A stretch of DNA of 64,000 nucleotides from Flavobacterium orientale. Its GTDB lineage: Bacteria; Bacteroidota; Bacteroidia; Flavobacteriales; Flavobacteriaceae. The DNA is taken from positions 62,001 to 126,000 of the forward strand of contig NZ_BMFG01000001.1 of assembly GCF_014638005.1 (NCBI RefSeq), given 5' to 3'. The position numbers and the translations under genes are program-made. The notes below the pieces were generated by a model that saw nothing but the letters and a program-made list of their open reading frames with translations, searched no databases and was not told where the DNA came from. Below, in pieces: positions 25,517 to 33,492 of this stretch (its first letter is position 1; every line of letters begins with the position of its first letter).

Positions 25517-26602
25517 ATGCAGAAAATTATTTTTTATGTAGCAGTATTGCTATGTGCCTTTGCAACGCAATTGTATGGTCAAGTTACTTTTGAAGAAAAA
25601 GCGAAAGTTATTTCACAAAACATTCAAAAGATAACAGCAGAAGAGAAAGAAGCCCTTAAAAATGAGGTTGAAGACATTAATAAGCTTTTGGAAAACGGAG
25701 TAATTTCTAAAGAAAAAGCTGACGCTGAAAAATTAAAAGCAGCTGAAGTCAGAGCTAAAAACATTGAAACTCGTGTGGCTGAAGAAGAACAAAAATTGAC
25801 TTCACTGGTTAGAGATCAAGTCGATGGAAATATTGCCACAAAAACGACCCAAGATGTTGATACGGTTAGAATGGGAAGAAATAGATTTATAATTTCCTAC
25901 GAACGAGGTAAGAAAGATGATAAAGATTACAAACCTTGTAAGCCTCATTATGAAAAACGAACAACATCGCAATTTGTATTTTCTTTTGGTTTGAACAATT
26001 TAATTACAGACGGTAATCTTGGTTCATTAGAAGATAGCGATTTTAGAGTTTGGGGCTCACATTCCTATGAATGGGGATTATCATATAATACCAGAATTTT
26101 TAAAAATGATAATTTACTGCATTTAAAATACGGTTTATCGGTAATGTATAACAATTTAAGACCTACAGATAATCGATATTTTGTAAAGAATGGAGATCAA
26201 ACCGAATTGCAGGATTTTGGTTTAGATTTGAGAGAAAGCCGTTTTAGAAATGTTCAGTTGGTGGTTCCAATGCATTTAGAATTTGATTTTACACCAAAAA
26301 CCATTGACGAAGATGGCGTTACCCGATTTAAAACACATAGAACATTCAGATTAGGAGTTGGAGGTTTTGCAGGGTTTAATGTAAAAAATAAACAAATTTT
26401 AAAATATAAAGAAGATGATGTTCGAGTGAAAATAAAAGAAAAAGGCGATTTTAATACAAATCCAATTGTTTATGGTTTGTCAACTTACATCGGTTATAAA
26501 GAAACAAGTTTGTATTTAAAATATAATTTAAACACCTTGTTCAAAGACAATCCGGTTGATCAAAACAATATTTCTTTAGGAGTTCGATTCGATTTCAATT
26601 AA
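25517..26602 (+). CDS. Outer-membrane beta-barrel-like protein with coiled-coil N-terminus
   Basis: Exported protein of 361 residues. A signal peptide (MQKIIFYVAVLLCAFATQLYGQ) precedes a charged coiled coil at about 30-95 (repeating Glu/Lys/Ala heptads) and then an aromatic-rich domain. That domain's alternating strands (for example FVFSFGLNNLI, SHSYEWGLSYN, NISLGVRFDFN at the end) look like a small outer-membrane barrel. It ends in an aromatic residue and Asn rather than the usual terminal Phe. It lies 36 bases after the anti-sigma gene and before a terminator, so it is probably the third gene of the sigma operon and perhaps its sensor or target. I do not recognise the family. Confidence 0.6.
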   Translation: MQKIIFYVAVLLCAFATQLYGQVTFEEKAKVISQNIQKITAEEKEALKNEVEDINKLLENGVISKEKADAEKLKAAEVRAKNIETRVAEEEQKLTSLVRDQVDGNIATKTTQDVDTVRMGRNRFIISYERGKKDDKDYKPCKPHYEKRTTSQFVFSFGLNNLITDGNLGSLEDSDFRVWGSHSYEWGLSYNTRIFKNDNLLHLKYGLSVMYNNLRPTDNRYFVKNGDQTELQDFGLDLRESRFRNVQLVVPMHLEFDFTPKTIDEDGVTRFKTHRTFRLGVGGFAGFNVKNKQILKYKEDDVRVKIKEKGDFNTNPIVYGLSTYIGYKETSLYLKYNLNTLFKDNPVDQNNISLGVRFDFN

Positions 26603-26623
26603 TCTTTTGTTAGTTTATACTTT

Positions 26624-26658
26624 TAAAAATGGCACTTAATTTTGAGTGCCATTTTTTA
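26624..26658 (+). terminator. Terminator of the sigma/anti-sigma operon
   Basis: GGCACT (26631-26636) pairs with AGTGCC (26645-26650) across an eight-base loop, extended by AAAAT/ATTTTTT, and followed by a T run. It lies 22 bases after the barrel gene. Confidence 0.85.
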
Positions 26659-26719
26659 TTTTTGGTAGTAAATCTAAATAAGGAATTATGTACTTTTACA
26701 ATCTTTCCAATTTAAGCTC

Positions 26720-28708
26720 GTGATTACACAAAACACCATCGATTTAGTATTTGAAACCGCCCGAGTTGAGGAGGTGATTGGTGATTTTGTTCAACTCAAA
26801 CGTGCCGGAAGTAATATGAAAGGCTTGAGTCCGTTTTCCAATGAAAAATCTCCGTCTTTTATGGTTTCTCCTGTAAAGCAAATTTGGAAAGATTTTAGTA
26901 CCGGAAAAGGAGGAAACTCCGTTACTTTTTTAATGGAACATGAACATTTTTCATTTCCGGAAGCCATTCGCTATTTAGCAAAAAAATACAATATCGAAAT
27001 TGAAGAAACTGTTTCAAGCGATGAAGATAAGGCTGTAGCCAATGAAAAAGAGAGCATGTATTTGGTTTCTGAATTCGCAAGTAAATATTTTCAACATGTG
27101 TTGTGGGAAGAAGAAGAAGGTAAAGCAATCGGATTATCGTATTTTAAAGAACGTGGTTTTTCTACTGGAACGATCAAAAAATTCAACTTAGGTTATTCGC
27201 CGAATACATGGGATGCATTTACTAAAGAAGCTCTCGGAAAAGCATACAAACTAGAATATTTAGAAAAAACCGGACTAACCATTGTTGGTGAAGACAAACA
27301 GTTTGACCGATTCAAAGGAAGAGTGATGTTCCCAATACAAAGTATGTCAGGAAGAGTACTTGGTTTTGGCGGTAGAATTTTGACTAATGATAAAAAAGCG
27401 GCCAAATATTTGAATTCACCCGAAAGTGAAATTTACCATAAAAGTAATGTGCTTTACGGAATTTTTCATGCCAAACAAGCCATTGCTAAGCTTGATAATT
27501 GTTTTTTGGTAGAAGGTTACACCGATGTGATTCAAATGCATCAATCCGGAATTGAAAACGTTGTTTCTTCTTCAGGAACGGCATTAACGCCAAATCAAAT
27601 TCGATTAATTAATCGATTGACGAAAAATATTACGGTGCTTTTTGATGGCGATGCGGCGGGTTTACGAGCTTCTCTTCGCGGAATCGACTTGATTTTGGAA
27701 GAAGGAATGAACGTCAAAGTTTGTACTTTTCCAGATGGAGATGACCCGGATAGTTTTGCCAAAAAAACACCTTATGAAGAATTGATAAAGTATTTAGACG
27801 AAAATGCTAAAGACTTTATTCAGTTCAAAGCTTCTTTGTTAATGCAAGATGCTAAGAATGATCCTATCAAAAAAGCCGAATTAATTAGGGATATGGTGAC
27901 GAGTATTTCTAAAATTCCTGATAGAATTAAAAGAGAAATTTACATTCAGGAATGTAGTCGAATCATGGATATCTCTGAAGATGTTTTGTTTAGCACGTTG
28001 GCACAAATGGCTCAAAAAGATTTGTCTGAGGCCAATAAAAAATTCAAACAAGAACAAAAAGCGTTTGATGTAGTTAAAAATGAAACGGATCAAAATGTTT
28101 CAAAAGTTGATATTGTTACCTTATTAGAAAAGTCAATCCTCGAAATTTTAATGCTTTACGGACATCATGAAGTAGAATTTGAAAATGTTTTTGTTCAATT
28201 TGATGAAAATGGGAAAGAGGTTGAAATTATTGAAAAGGTAAAACAAAAAATTTATGAACGTATATATTTGAGTTTACAAGAAGACGAAATCGAATTGGCG
28301 AATCCGGTTTTTAATGCTATTTATATTGATTTAGTTTCACAATACCACCAAAATGAATTGTTTGATAAAAATAATTATCTCAACAACTTATCGCCGGAAC
28401 ATGCGGATGTAGTTACAGATATTTTAATGAATGATGAAAAATACCAATTGCATGGTTGGTTAGATAAAAAGCAGGTTTTTGTTAAGGAGAAAGATGATTT
28501 TGAAATTCTATCTCGATTGGTATCCGAAACAATAGTTACCTTTAGGGAATATCTTATCAATAAAATTAATAGAGAATTGATGTTGCAAATTCAGGAAGAT
28601 GCACCTGAATTTACACCAGAAGAAATAATAACCTTAATAAACGATTACAACAAACTCAAAGTTACGATTACCCGTAGAATTGGAAGAATGCGAACAGATT
28701 ATAACTAA
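26720..28708 (+). CDS. dnaG: DNA primase with zinc ligands replaced
   Basis: Replication primase of 662 residues, which makes RNA primers at the fork. The TOPRIM core is intact: FLVEGYTDVIQMHQSG (catalytic Glu), VLFDGDAAGLRASLRG and FPDGDDPDSF (metal-binding Asp). The N-terminal zinc-ribbon region keeps its sequence framework (KGLSPFSNEKSPSFMVSP...DFSTGKGGN). However, all four expected Cys/His ligands are replaced, by S37, S40, D58 and T61. The start is a GTG at 26720; the family N-terminus begins there and no ATG is near. The C-terminal region after 430 would contact the helicase. Function is secure despite the altered ribbon. Confidence 0.94.
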   Translation: MITQNTIDLVFETARVEEVIGDFVQLKRAGSNMKGLSPFSNEKSPSFMVSPVKQIWKDFSTGKGGNSVTFLMEHEHFSFPEAIRYLAKKYNIEIEETVSSDEDKAVANEKESMYLVSEFASKYFQHVLWEEEEGKAIGLSYFKERGFSTGTIKKFNLGYSPNTWDAFTKEALGKAYKLEYLEKTGLTIVGEDKQFDRFKGRVMFPIQSMSGRVLGFGGRILTNDKKAAKYLNSPESEIYHKSNVLYGIFHAKQAIAKLDNCFLVEGYTDVIQMHQSGIENVVSSSGTALTPNQIRLINRLTKNITVLFDGDAAGLRASLRGIDLILEEGMNVKVCTFPDGDDPDSFAKKTPYEELIKYLDENAKDFIQFKASLLMQDAKNDPIKKAELIRDMVTSISKIPDRIKREIYIQECSRIMDISEDVLFSTLAQMAQKDLSEANKKFKQEQKAFDVVKNETDQNVSKVDIVTLLEKSILEILMLYGHHEVEFENVFVQFDENGKEVEIIEKVKQKIYERIYLSLQEDEIELANPVFNAIYIDLVSQYHQNELFDKNNYLNNLSPEHADVVTDILMNDEKYQLHGWLDKKQVFVKEKDDFEILSRLVSETIVTFREYLINKINRELMLQIQEDAPEFTPEEIITLINDYNKLKVTITRRIGRMRTDYN

Positions 28709-28734
28709 AAAAGACCCCAATTGAGGTCTTTTTT
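28705..28734. terminator. Bidirectional terminator between dnaG and the response regulator gene
   Basis: AAAAAAGACC pairs with GGTCTTTTTT around CCCAATTGA, with one mismatch in the upper stem. T runs exist in both directions, serving dnaG and the convergent regulator gene. Confidence 0.8.
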
Positions 28735-28737
28735 CTA

Positions 28738-29367
28738 TTAAACGATTTCTAATGTTTTTGCTTTATTAACTAAATCCACTAGGTTGGTAACATTCAATTT
28801 GGTCAGTAATCGCAATTTATAAGTACTGATGGTTTTTTCATTCAATCCTAAAATTTTAGAGATTTCATTATTTTTCTTCCCATCACTCAAAAAGCGTAGT
28901 ACTTCAATTTCGCGATTGGATAGTTTTCTATACAAACGCTCGCTTTTGTTTTGTTTTGCAATTAATGCTAAGTTTTTCTTAACGGTATCACTATAAATAA
29001 TCGCTCCGTGGCTAACTTTTGTAATTGTATTACCTAAAGTTTCCAATTTTGAAGTTTTATGTAAATAGGATGAAACACCGGCTTTCAAAGCATTTGGTGC
29101 ATAGATGTTTTCAGACAGATTGCTGAAAATAATAATTTTTGTGCTTGGAAATTCCTTTAAAAGAAATTTCACCATATTTAAACTGCTCAAACCCTCAAGT
29201 TCAAGGTCTAAAATTAATACGTCTACGGGTTTGATTTTAAGTAAGTCTAAAATCATATTATAATTGCCTACATGGCCAACTAAACTGATTTCAGCATGAT
29301 CCTTAAAATACGATTTAACCCCAAAGTGAACAACAGGTTGGTTGTCGGCTAAACAAACTTTAATCAT
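28738..29367 (-). CDS. LuxR/NarL-type response regulator
   Basis: Two-domain regulator of 209 residues. The receiver domain (1-120) has the acidic pair around D8 and phospho-acceptor D54 in VLILDLELEGL. The LuxR helix-turn-helix (about 145-205) reads LSNREIEVLRFLSDGKKNNEISKILGLNEKTISTYKLRLLTKLNV. I start at the ATG at 29367, where the receiver fold begins. An in-frame ATG at 29424 would add 19 residues, and a near-consensus promoter element (TATCTTTA) overlaps that extension. No histidine kinase is nearby, so the partner is unknown. Its neighbours are nadE and gldBC. Confidence 0.87.
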   Translation of the reverse strand: MIKVCLADNQPVVHFGVKSYFKDHAEISLVGHVGNYNMILDLLKIKPVDVLILDLELEGLSSLNMVKFLLKEFPSTKIIIFSNLSENIYAPNALKAGVSSYLHKTSKLETLGNTITKVSHGAIIYSDTVKKNLALIAKQNKSERLYRKLSNREIEVLRFLSDGKKNNEISKILGLNEKTISTYKLRLLTKLNVTNLVDLVNKAKTLEIV

Positions 29368-29469
29368 GATAAGTGGTATTTTGGTTGAAATGATTAATTT
29401 TATTAGGGCTGTTAAAGATAACATAAATTTTTCATTTATGTAGTAAAAATGTTAAAAATTTTTATTTCT

Positions 29470-30285
29470 TTAGTAGGAAAATTTGATTTCATTAGGGATT
29501 TCACAAACTGGAATGGGTCTCATTTTGTGTTGATTAGCAGAATTTAATCTTTTAAAAATTGTAAAAACTTCTTTTTCTCTTCCTGAGAAATCTGTTGCTA
29601 ATTTTCCTTCAGCCTCTTTATTCATCGCCCATTCCAATTCGTCATAGCTAGCTCCAAGTTGGTCTTCGTCAGTGCGACTATCGCCAAATAAACCATCAGT
29701 AGGTTGAGCTACTAAAATTGAATTGGGAACTTTTAGAAATGCTCCTAATTTATATACTTCTGATTTCATTAAATCAGCAATCGGACTTAAATCTACGCCT
29801 CCATCACCATATTTTGTATAAAAACCAACTCCAAAATCTTCAACTTTGTTTCCGGTTCCGGCTACTAACAAACCATGAATTCCTGCAAAATAATACAAAG
29901 TTGTCATTCTAAGTCGGGCTCTCGTGTTGGCTAAAGTAAGTGCTTGTTGTGGATGTGATTCATAATCAGGTAAGCATTTTTTGAAAGTTTCAAAGGAATT
30001 GGTCAAATCCACATTCAAACTTTCTACATTAGGAAATCTATTTTTTAATTGTTGAATGTGTTCTCTTTTTCTATCTACATGACTTTGAGCTTGATGTATG
30101 GGTAATTCCAAACATAAAGTCTTTAAACCGGTTTGAGCACATAGTGTTGAAGTTACCGCACTATCAATTCCTCCGGAAACACCAACAACAAAACCGTTTA
30201 CTTTTGCGTTTAAGGCATAATCTTTTAGCCAATTTACTATGAAATTGTTTATTTTTTCAATAGCAAGAGTATTTTTTGGTGTCAT
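29470..30285 (-). CDS. nadE: NH3-dependent NAD+ synthetase
   Basis: Last enzyme of NAD synthesis, amidating deamido-NAD with ATP. The protein has 271 residues, the length of the ammonia-using form; there is no glutaminase domain. The N-type ATP pyrophosphatase loop is GVSGGIDSAV (about 34-43). GTGNKVEDFGVGFYTKYGDGGVDLSPIADLMKSEVY is the strongly conserved central block (about 143-178). The ATG at 30285 faces gldB across about 100 bases. Confidence 0.94.
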   Translation of the reverse strand: MTPKNTLAIEKINNFIVNWLKDYALNAKVNGFVVGVSGGIDSAVTSTLCAQTGLKTLCLELPIHQAQSHVDRKREHIQQLKNRFPNVESLNVDLTNSFETFKKCLPDYESHPQQALTLANTRARLRMTTLYYFAGIHGLLVAGTGNKVEDFGVGFYTKYGDGGVDLSPIADLMKSEVYKLGAFLKVPNSILVAQPTDGLFGDSRTDEDQLGASYDELEWAMNKEAEGKLATDFSGREKEVFTIFKRLNSANQHKMRPIPVCEIPNEIKFSY

Positions 30286-30318
30286 TTGTTATCTAGTAAA
30301 TTGAGCATTGTATATTTG
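30286..30318 (+). promoter_or_regulatory. Promoter of gldB-gldC
   Basis: TTG (30286-30288), a 22-base spacer and TATATTTG (30311-30318) match the consensus. The -33 element abuts the nadE start codon, and the leader to gldB is about 65 bases. Confidence 0.62.
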
Positions 30319-30388
30319 CAAAGCCTTATTTTTTTGTAAAAGTAAAAAAACATTTGATAAAAGGTCTTAACACATTATATTTTTAAAT

Positions 30389-31354
30389 ATGTCAAAGAAA
30401 ATTTTATTTTTCGTTTGCTTTTTGTTCCTCTTTTCGTGTAATGAAAAATCTTCTTTACCAAAAGAAATTGAAGAATTGTCTGTTGATTTAAATATAGTTC
30501 GTTTTGACAAATTTCTCTATGAAACACCAATTTCCGAATTCAAAACGATGCGTTCTGAATATTCTGTTTTTTTTCCGGAGGAAATTGCTGATTCTGTTTT
30601 TATAAACAAAATTCAAGATCCATTGTATAGAGAATTGTATGAAGAGGTTCAAAAAAAATACAGTGATTTTACTCCGGTTCAAAATGAAATTGAAGACCTT
30701 TATAGACATATAAAATTCTATTTCCCTGATTTTAAAATGCCTTCAACAATCACAACTTTGATTAGTGAAATGGAATACCAAAACAAAGTGATTCTGACCG
30801 ATAGTTTGATGATTCTTTCGTTAGACTTATATTTAGGGAAAGACCATAAATATTATGTAGGTGAATTTCCGGGTTATTTTTGCCAAACTTTTGAGCGTTC
30901 TCAAATTCTACCGGATATTGTCACTGAATTCAATACTAAAGTAACTACCCCAGCAAGAGACAGAATGTTTATTTCGCAAATGATTTATTATGGAAAAGAA
31001 CTTTATTTAAAAGATATTTTGCTGCCCGATTATGCTGATTATGATAAAATAGGTTATACCAAAGAACAGTTGGAGTGGTGTGAAGCTAACGAAAATGAGA
31101 TGTGGCTCAATTTTATTCAAGAATCTTATTTATATAGTACTGATTTAAAATTAGTTCACCGATTTATTGCTCCGGCACCATTTTCAAAGTTCTATCTTGA
31201 TATTGACAATGAATCCACGGGTCGTGTTGGTGTGTGGTTAGGTTGGCAAATTGTGCGTTCTTATATGAAAAACAATAATGTATCTTTGCAGCAATTATTA
31301 GCTATGGATGCTAGAGAATTATTTGAATTATCCCGATATAAACCCAAAAAGTAA
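30389..31354 (+). CDS. gldB: Gliding motility lipoprotein GldB
   Basis: Lipoprotein of 321 residues required for gliding motility in Flavobacterium. The signal MSKKILFFVCFLFLFSC has the lipid-accepting Cys at residue 17. The body matches GldB in length and in blocks such as LPKEIEELSVDLNIVRFDKFLYE near the start and PAPFSKFYLDIDNESTGRVGVWLGWQIVRSYM near the end. The adjacent one-base-overlapping gene is gldC, the known gldBC arrangement. Its precise role in the gliding machine is not established. Confidence 0.9.
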   Translation: MSKKILFFVCFLFLFSCNEKSSLPKEIEELSVDLNIVRFDKFLYETPISEFKTMRSEYSVFFPEEIADSVFINKIQDPLYRELYEEVQKKYSDFTPVQNEIEDLYRHIKFYFPDFKMPSTITTLISEMEYQNKVILTDSLMILSLDLYLGKDHKYYVGEFPGYFCQTFERSQILPDIVTEFNTKVTTPARDRMFISQMIYYGKELYLKDILLPDYADYDKIGYTKEQLEWCEANENEMWLNFIQESYLYSTDLKLVHRFIAPAPFSKFYLDIDNESTGRVGVWLGWQIVRSYMKNNNVSLQQLLAMDARELFELSRYKPKK

Positions 31355-31686
31355 TGGCAACGAAACAATCTGAAATAAATCTTTTTATAGAATTAGACGA
31401 AAATCAAATTCCTGAAAAGTTACAATGGTCTGCTGAGGATGGTGGCGTTGTAAATCAAGAATCGAAAGCAATATTATTGTCGGTTTGGAACAATCAAGAA
31501 AAGCAAACTATGAAGATTGATTTGTGGACCAAAGATATGCCTGTTGATGAAATGAAACGTTTTTTCTACGAAACATTAGTCGCCATGTCAGACACTTATG
31601 AACGAGCCACAACTGATACTAAAATGGCAGACACTATGCGTGATTTTTGTGAATATTTTGCTGAAAAGCTAGAGTTAAAATCTTAA
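31354..31686 (+). CDS. gldC: Gliding motility protein GldC
   Basis: Small cytoplasmic protein of 110 residues without signal peptide, known to increase gliding efficiency in Flavobacterium johnsoniae. The opening ATKQSEINLFIELDENQIPEKLQWSAEDGG and the central LSVWNNQEKQTMKIDLWTKDMPVDEMKRFF are typical. Its ATG shares one base with the gldB stop (TAATG), so translation is coupled. The 3' end overlaps engB on the other strand by four bases. Confidence 0.9.
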   Translation: MATKQSEINLFIELDENQIPEKLQWSAEDGGVVNQESKAILLSVWNNQEKQTMKIDLWTKDMPVDEMKRFFYETLVAMSDTYERATTDTKMADTMRDFCEYFAEKLELKS

Positions 31687-32300
31687 AAAGTATTCGTCTT
31701 AAAGAACTGCTGATTGATATCGTCAATAAAAGTCAAAATGGATTCTTTTCCCAAGGCTTCTGTTGATGAAGTTACAAAATGTTGCGGCATTTCTTCCCAA
31801 CCATTGGCCAAAACTTGTTTTTTGTAAGCTGAAATATGGGAATCGATTTTGGTTTTTCCAATTTTGTCAGCTTTGGTAAAAACGATACAAAATGGCACCT
31901 CGGTTACGCCAAGATAATTTATAAATTCAAGGTCAATTTTTTGAGCTTCAAGTCGGATGTCAATTAACACAAAAGCACAAACCAATTGTTCTCTTTTTTC
32001 AAAATAATCAGTAATGAACTTTTGAAAAATTTCTTTCGTCCTTTTAGACACTTTTGCATATCCATAACCTGGTAAATCAACCAAAAACCAATTGCTGTTA
32101 ATTTTAAAATGATTAATCAGTTGTGTTTTTCCCGGTTTTGATGAGGTTTTTGCTAAGTTTTTGTGATTCGTCAACATGTTGATCAACGATGATTTTCCAA
32201 CATTCGATCTTCCAATAAAAGCATATTCCGGAAGCGGGTCTTTCGGACATTTGCTTACTTCGGAATTACTAATTATAAACTCAGCGGTATTTATCTTCAT
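31683..32300 (-). CDS. engB: Ribosome biogenesis GTP-binding protein EngB (YihA/YsxC)
   Basis: Essential-type GTPase of 205 residues assisting large ribosomal subunit assembly. The G motifs are visible: G1 GRSNVGKSSL (about 31-40), G3 DLPGYGYAKV (about 75-84), G4 TKAD (about 142-145). The N-terminal SEVSKCPKDPLPEYAFIG is the conserved lead-in. The gene follows the alpha/beta hydrolase gene on the same strand, but a hairpin lies between them, so it may have its own unrecognised promoter. Confidence 0.95.
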   Translation of the reverse strand: MKINTAEFIISNSEVSKCPKDPLPEYAFIGRSNVGKSSLINMLTNHKNLAKTSSKPGKTQLINHFKINSNWFLVDLPGYGYAKVSKRTKEIFQKFITDYFEKREQLVCAFVLIDIRLEAQKIDLEFINYLGVTEVPFCIVFTKADKIGKTKIDSHISAYKKQVLANGWEEMPQHFVTSSTEALGKESILTFIDDINQQFFKTNTF

Positions 32301-32307
32301 AACTTAA

Positions 32308-32331
32308 ATAAAAAATCCCTTTGTAAAGGGA
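32308..32331 (-). terminator. Terminator or attenuator between hydrolase gene and engB
   Basis: Read leftward, TCCCTT-TACA-AAGGGA (32331-32316) is followed by a T run, and starts two bases after the hydrolase stop. It is only 8 bases before the engB start, so read-through may matter. Confidence 0.7.
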
Positions 32332-32332
32332 A

Positions 32333-33097
32333 TTATAAATTTGATTTTTTTAACCATTCTAAAAGCAAACGGTTAAATTCATCAGGATGTTCCATCATGG
32401 CAGCATGTCCACATTTATCAATCCAGTACAAATCAGAATTTGGTAATAGTTTGTCAAATTCTACAGCCACTTCTGGGGGCGTTACTTTGTCATTTTTTCC
32501 CCAAATTATACAAGTTGGAGTTGTCATTTTTGGCAAATCTTTAGCCATATTATGACGAATTGCACTTTTGGCTATGGTTAATGTTTTGATTAATTTGATT
32601 CTGTCATTAACCGTTTGATAAACATCGTCAATTATTTCCTTAGTTGCAACTGTTGGGTCATAAAATACGTCTTCGGCTTTTTTACGGATGTATTCATAAT
32701 CACCTCGTTTCGGATAACTATCACCCATTGCACTTTCGTAAAGTCCTGAACTGCCTGTGATTACAAGTCCGGCCATTTTTTCAGGGTACATTTTAGTATG
32801 ATATAAGGCAATATGTCCGCCTAAAGAATTTCCTAATAAAATAACTTTCTCATATCCTTTAAACGTGATAAAGTCTTTTACATATTTTGAAAAAGCTTTG
32901 ACGTTAGTTTTTAAAATGTTTTGTGTATAAATAGGAAGTTCAGGTATTACAACTTTATATCCTTCTTTTGGAAAAAAGTTTGCCACACCGTCAAAATTAC
33001 TCAATCCTCCCATTAAACCGTGTAAAACAATTATTGGGGTTCCTTCGCCTGCTTCAAAATAAGAGTATTTCCCTTCTTTTTTAAAGTTGTCTTTCAT
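32333..33097 (-). CDS. Alpha/beta hydrolase
   Basis: Cytoplasmic hydrolase of 254 residues with unknown substrate. The oxyanion segment is VLHGLMGGLSNFDG (about 24-37). The nucleophile elbow is GNSLGGH (Ser near residue 92). The acid is in IWGKNDKVTPPE and the catalytic His in DKCGHAAMMEHPDEF. The longest frame begins at a TTG at 33115, but the ATG at 33097 fits the promoter and family start better. It stands upstream of, and divergent from, the dcw cluster. Confidence 0.88.
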   Translation of the reverse strand: MKDNFKKEGKYSYFEAGEGTPIIVLHGLMGGLSNFDGVANFFPKEGYKVVIPELPIYTQNILKTNVKAFSKYVKDFITFKGYEKVILLGNSLGGHIALYHTKMYPEKMAGLVITGSSGLYESAMGDSYPKRGDYEYIRKKAEDVFYDPTVATKEIIDDVYQTVNDRIKLIKTLTIAKSAIRHNMAKDLPKMTTPTCIIWGKNDKVTPPEVAVEFDKLLPNSDLYWIDKCGHAAMMEHPDEFNRLLLEWLKKSNL

Positions 33098-33122
33098 TAA
33101 AAAATGATTATTCAATTCCTCA

Positions 33123-33130
33123 CAAATATA
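33123..33130 (-). promoter_or_regulatory. Alpha/beta hydrolase promoter, -7 element
   Basis: Read leftward the bases are TATATTTG, matching TAnnTTTG, 25 bases before the ATG at 33097. The nearest TTG upstream is 27 bases away, slightly outside the usual range. Confidence 0.5.
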
Positions 33131-33401
33131 AGATTTTATAGATTAAAATAAATTTTTCAAAAATTTATTTATCAAAGAAGTTTTAAAGCAACTTTATTTA
33201 TTTTTTTCAAATCTTAACAATCATAAAATCAATATTTTATTTATTTTTTTCACTTTCTTTTATTCCTTAATTTTTTTGAATAAAATGCAGTAAAAATGCC
33301 AATTGTTGTTTTTTATTGTTTTAAATCGTTTGTTTTTTGATGATTTGTTAAATATAACTTAAAAAATTGGACAGCTGCATTTTAGTCAAAATTTAATAGT
33401 A
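33131..33401. other. Long AT-rich, T-rich gap upstream of the dcw cluster
   Basis: About 270 bases of exceptionally AT-rich DNA with repeated runs of five to eight T on the plus strand and no usable reading frame. Such DNA is likely bent and easily melted. It may form an extended leader or upstream activating region for the hydrolase and dcw promoters, but I see no defined site other than the MraZ boxes that follow. Confidence 0.5.
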
Positions 33402-33448
33402 GTGGTAAAACTTATCAACAAAGTGGTAATTTGTGGTAATTTGTGGTA
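33402..33448 (+). promoter_or_regulatory. MraZ box array (operator of the dcw cluster)
   Basis: GTGGTA occurs at 33402, 33423, 33433 and 33443. The last three are exactly ten bases apart, one helical turn, and the first is 21 bases upstream. MraZ proteins bind direct repeats of a TGGG/GTGG-type box spaced by one turn in front of their own gene. The array covers the promoter region from about -69 to -24 relative to the expected start of transcription, so binding should repress the cluster. Identity as MraZ sites is inferred from position, spacing and the known habit of the family. Confidence 0.72.
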
Positions 33449-33457
33449 AAATATTTT

Positions 33458-33465
33458 TATTTTTG
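33458..33465 (+). promoter_or_regulatory. dcw cluster promoter, -7 element
   Basis: TATTTTTG matches TAnnTTTG and lies ten bases after the last MraZ box and 27 bases before the mraZ start. TTG at 33431-33433 is 24 bases upstream and overlaps the second box of the triplet. Confidence 0.62.
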
Positions 33466-33492
33466 CTACTATTACACACAAACTCAATTCAA

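Noticed and set aside
33412-33420. TTATCAACA, one mismatch from a DnaA box, in an AT-rich region suggestive of an origin
   Set aside because: Only one such box is present, no dnaA or dnaN is near, and the surrounding signals are explained by the mraZ promoter and operator.
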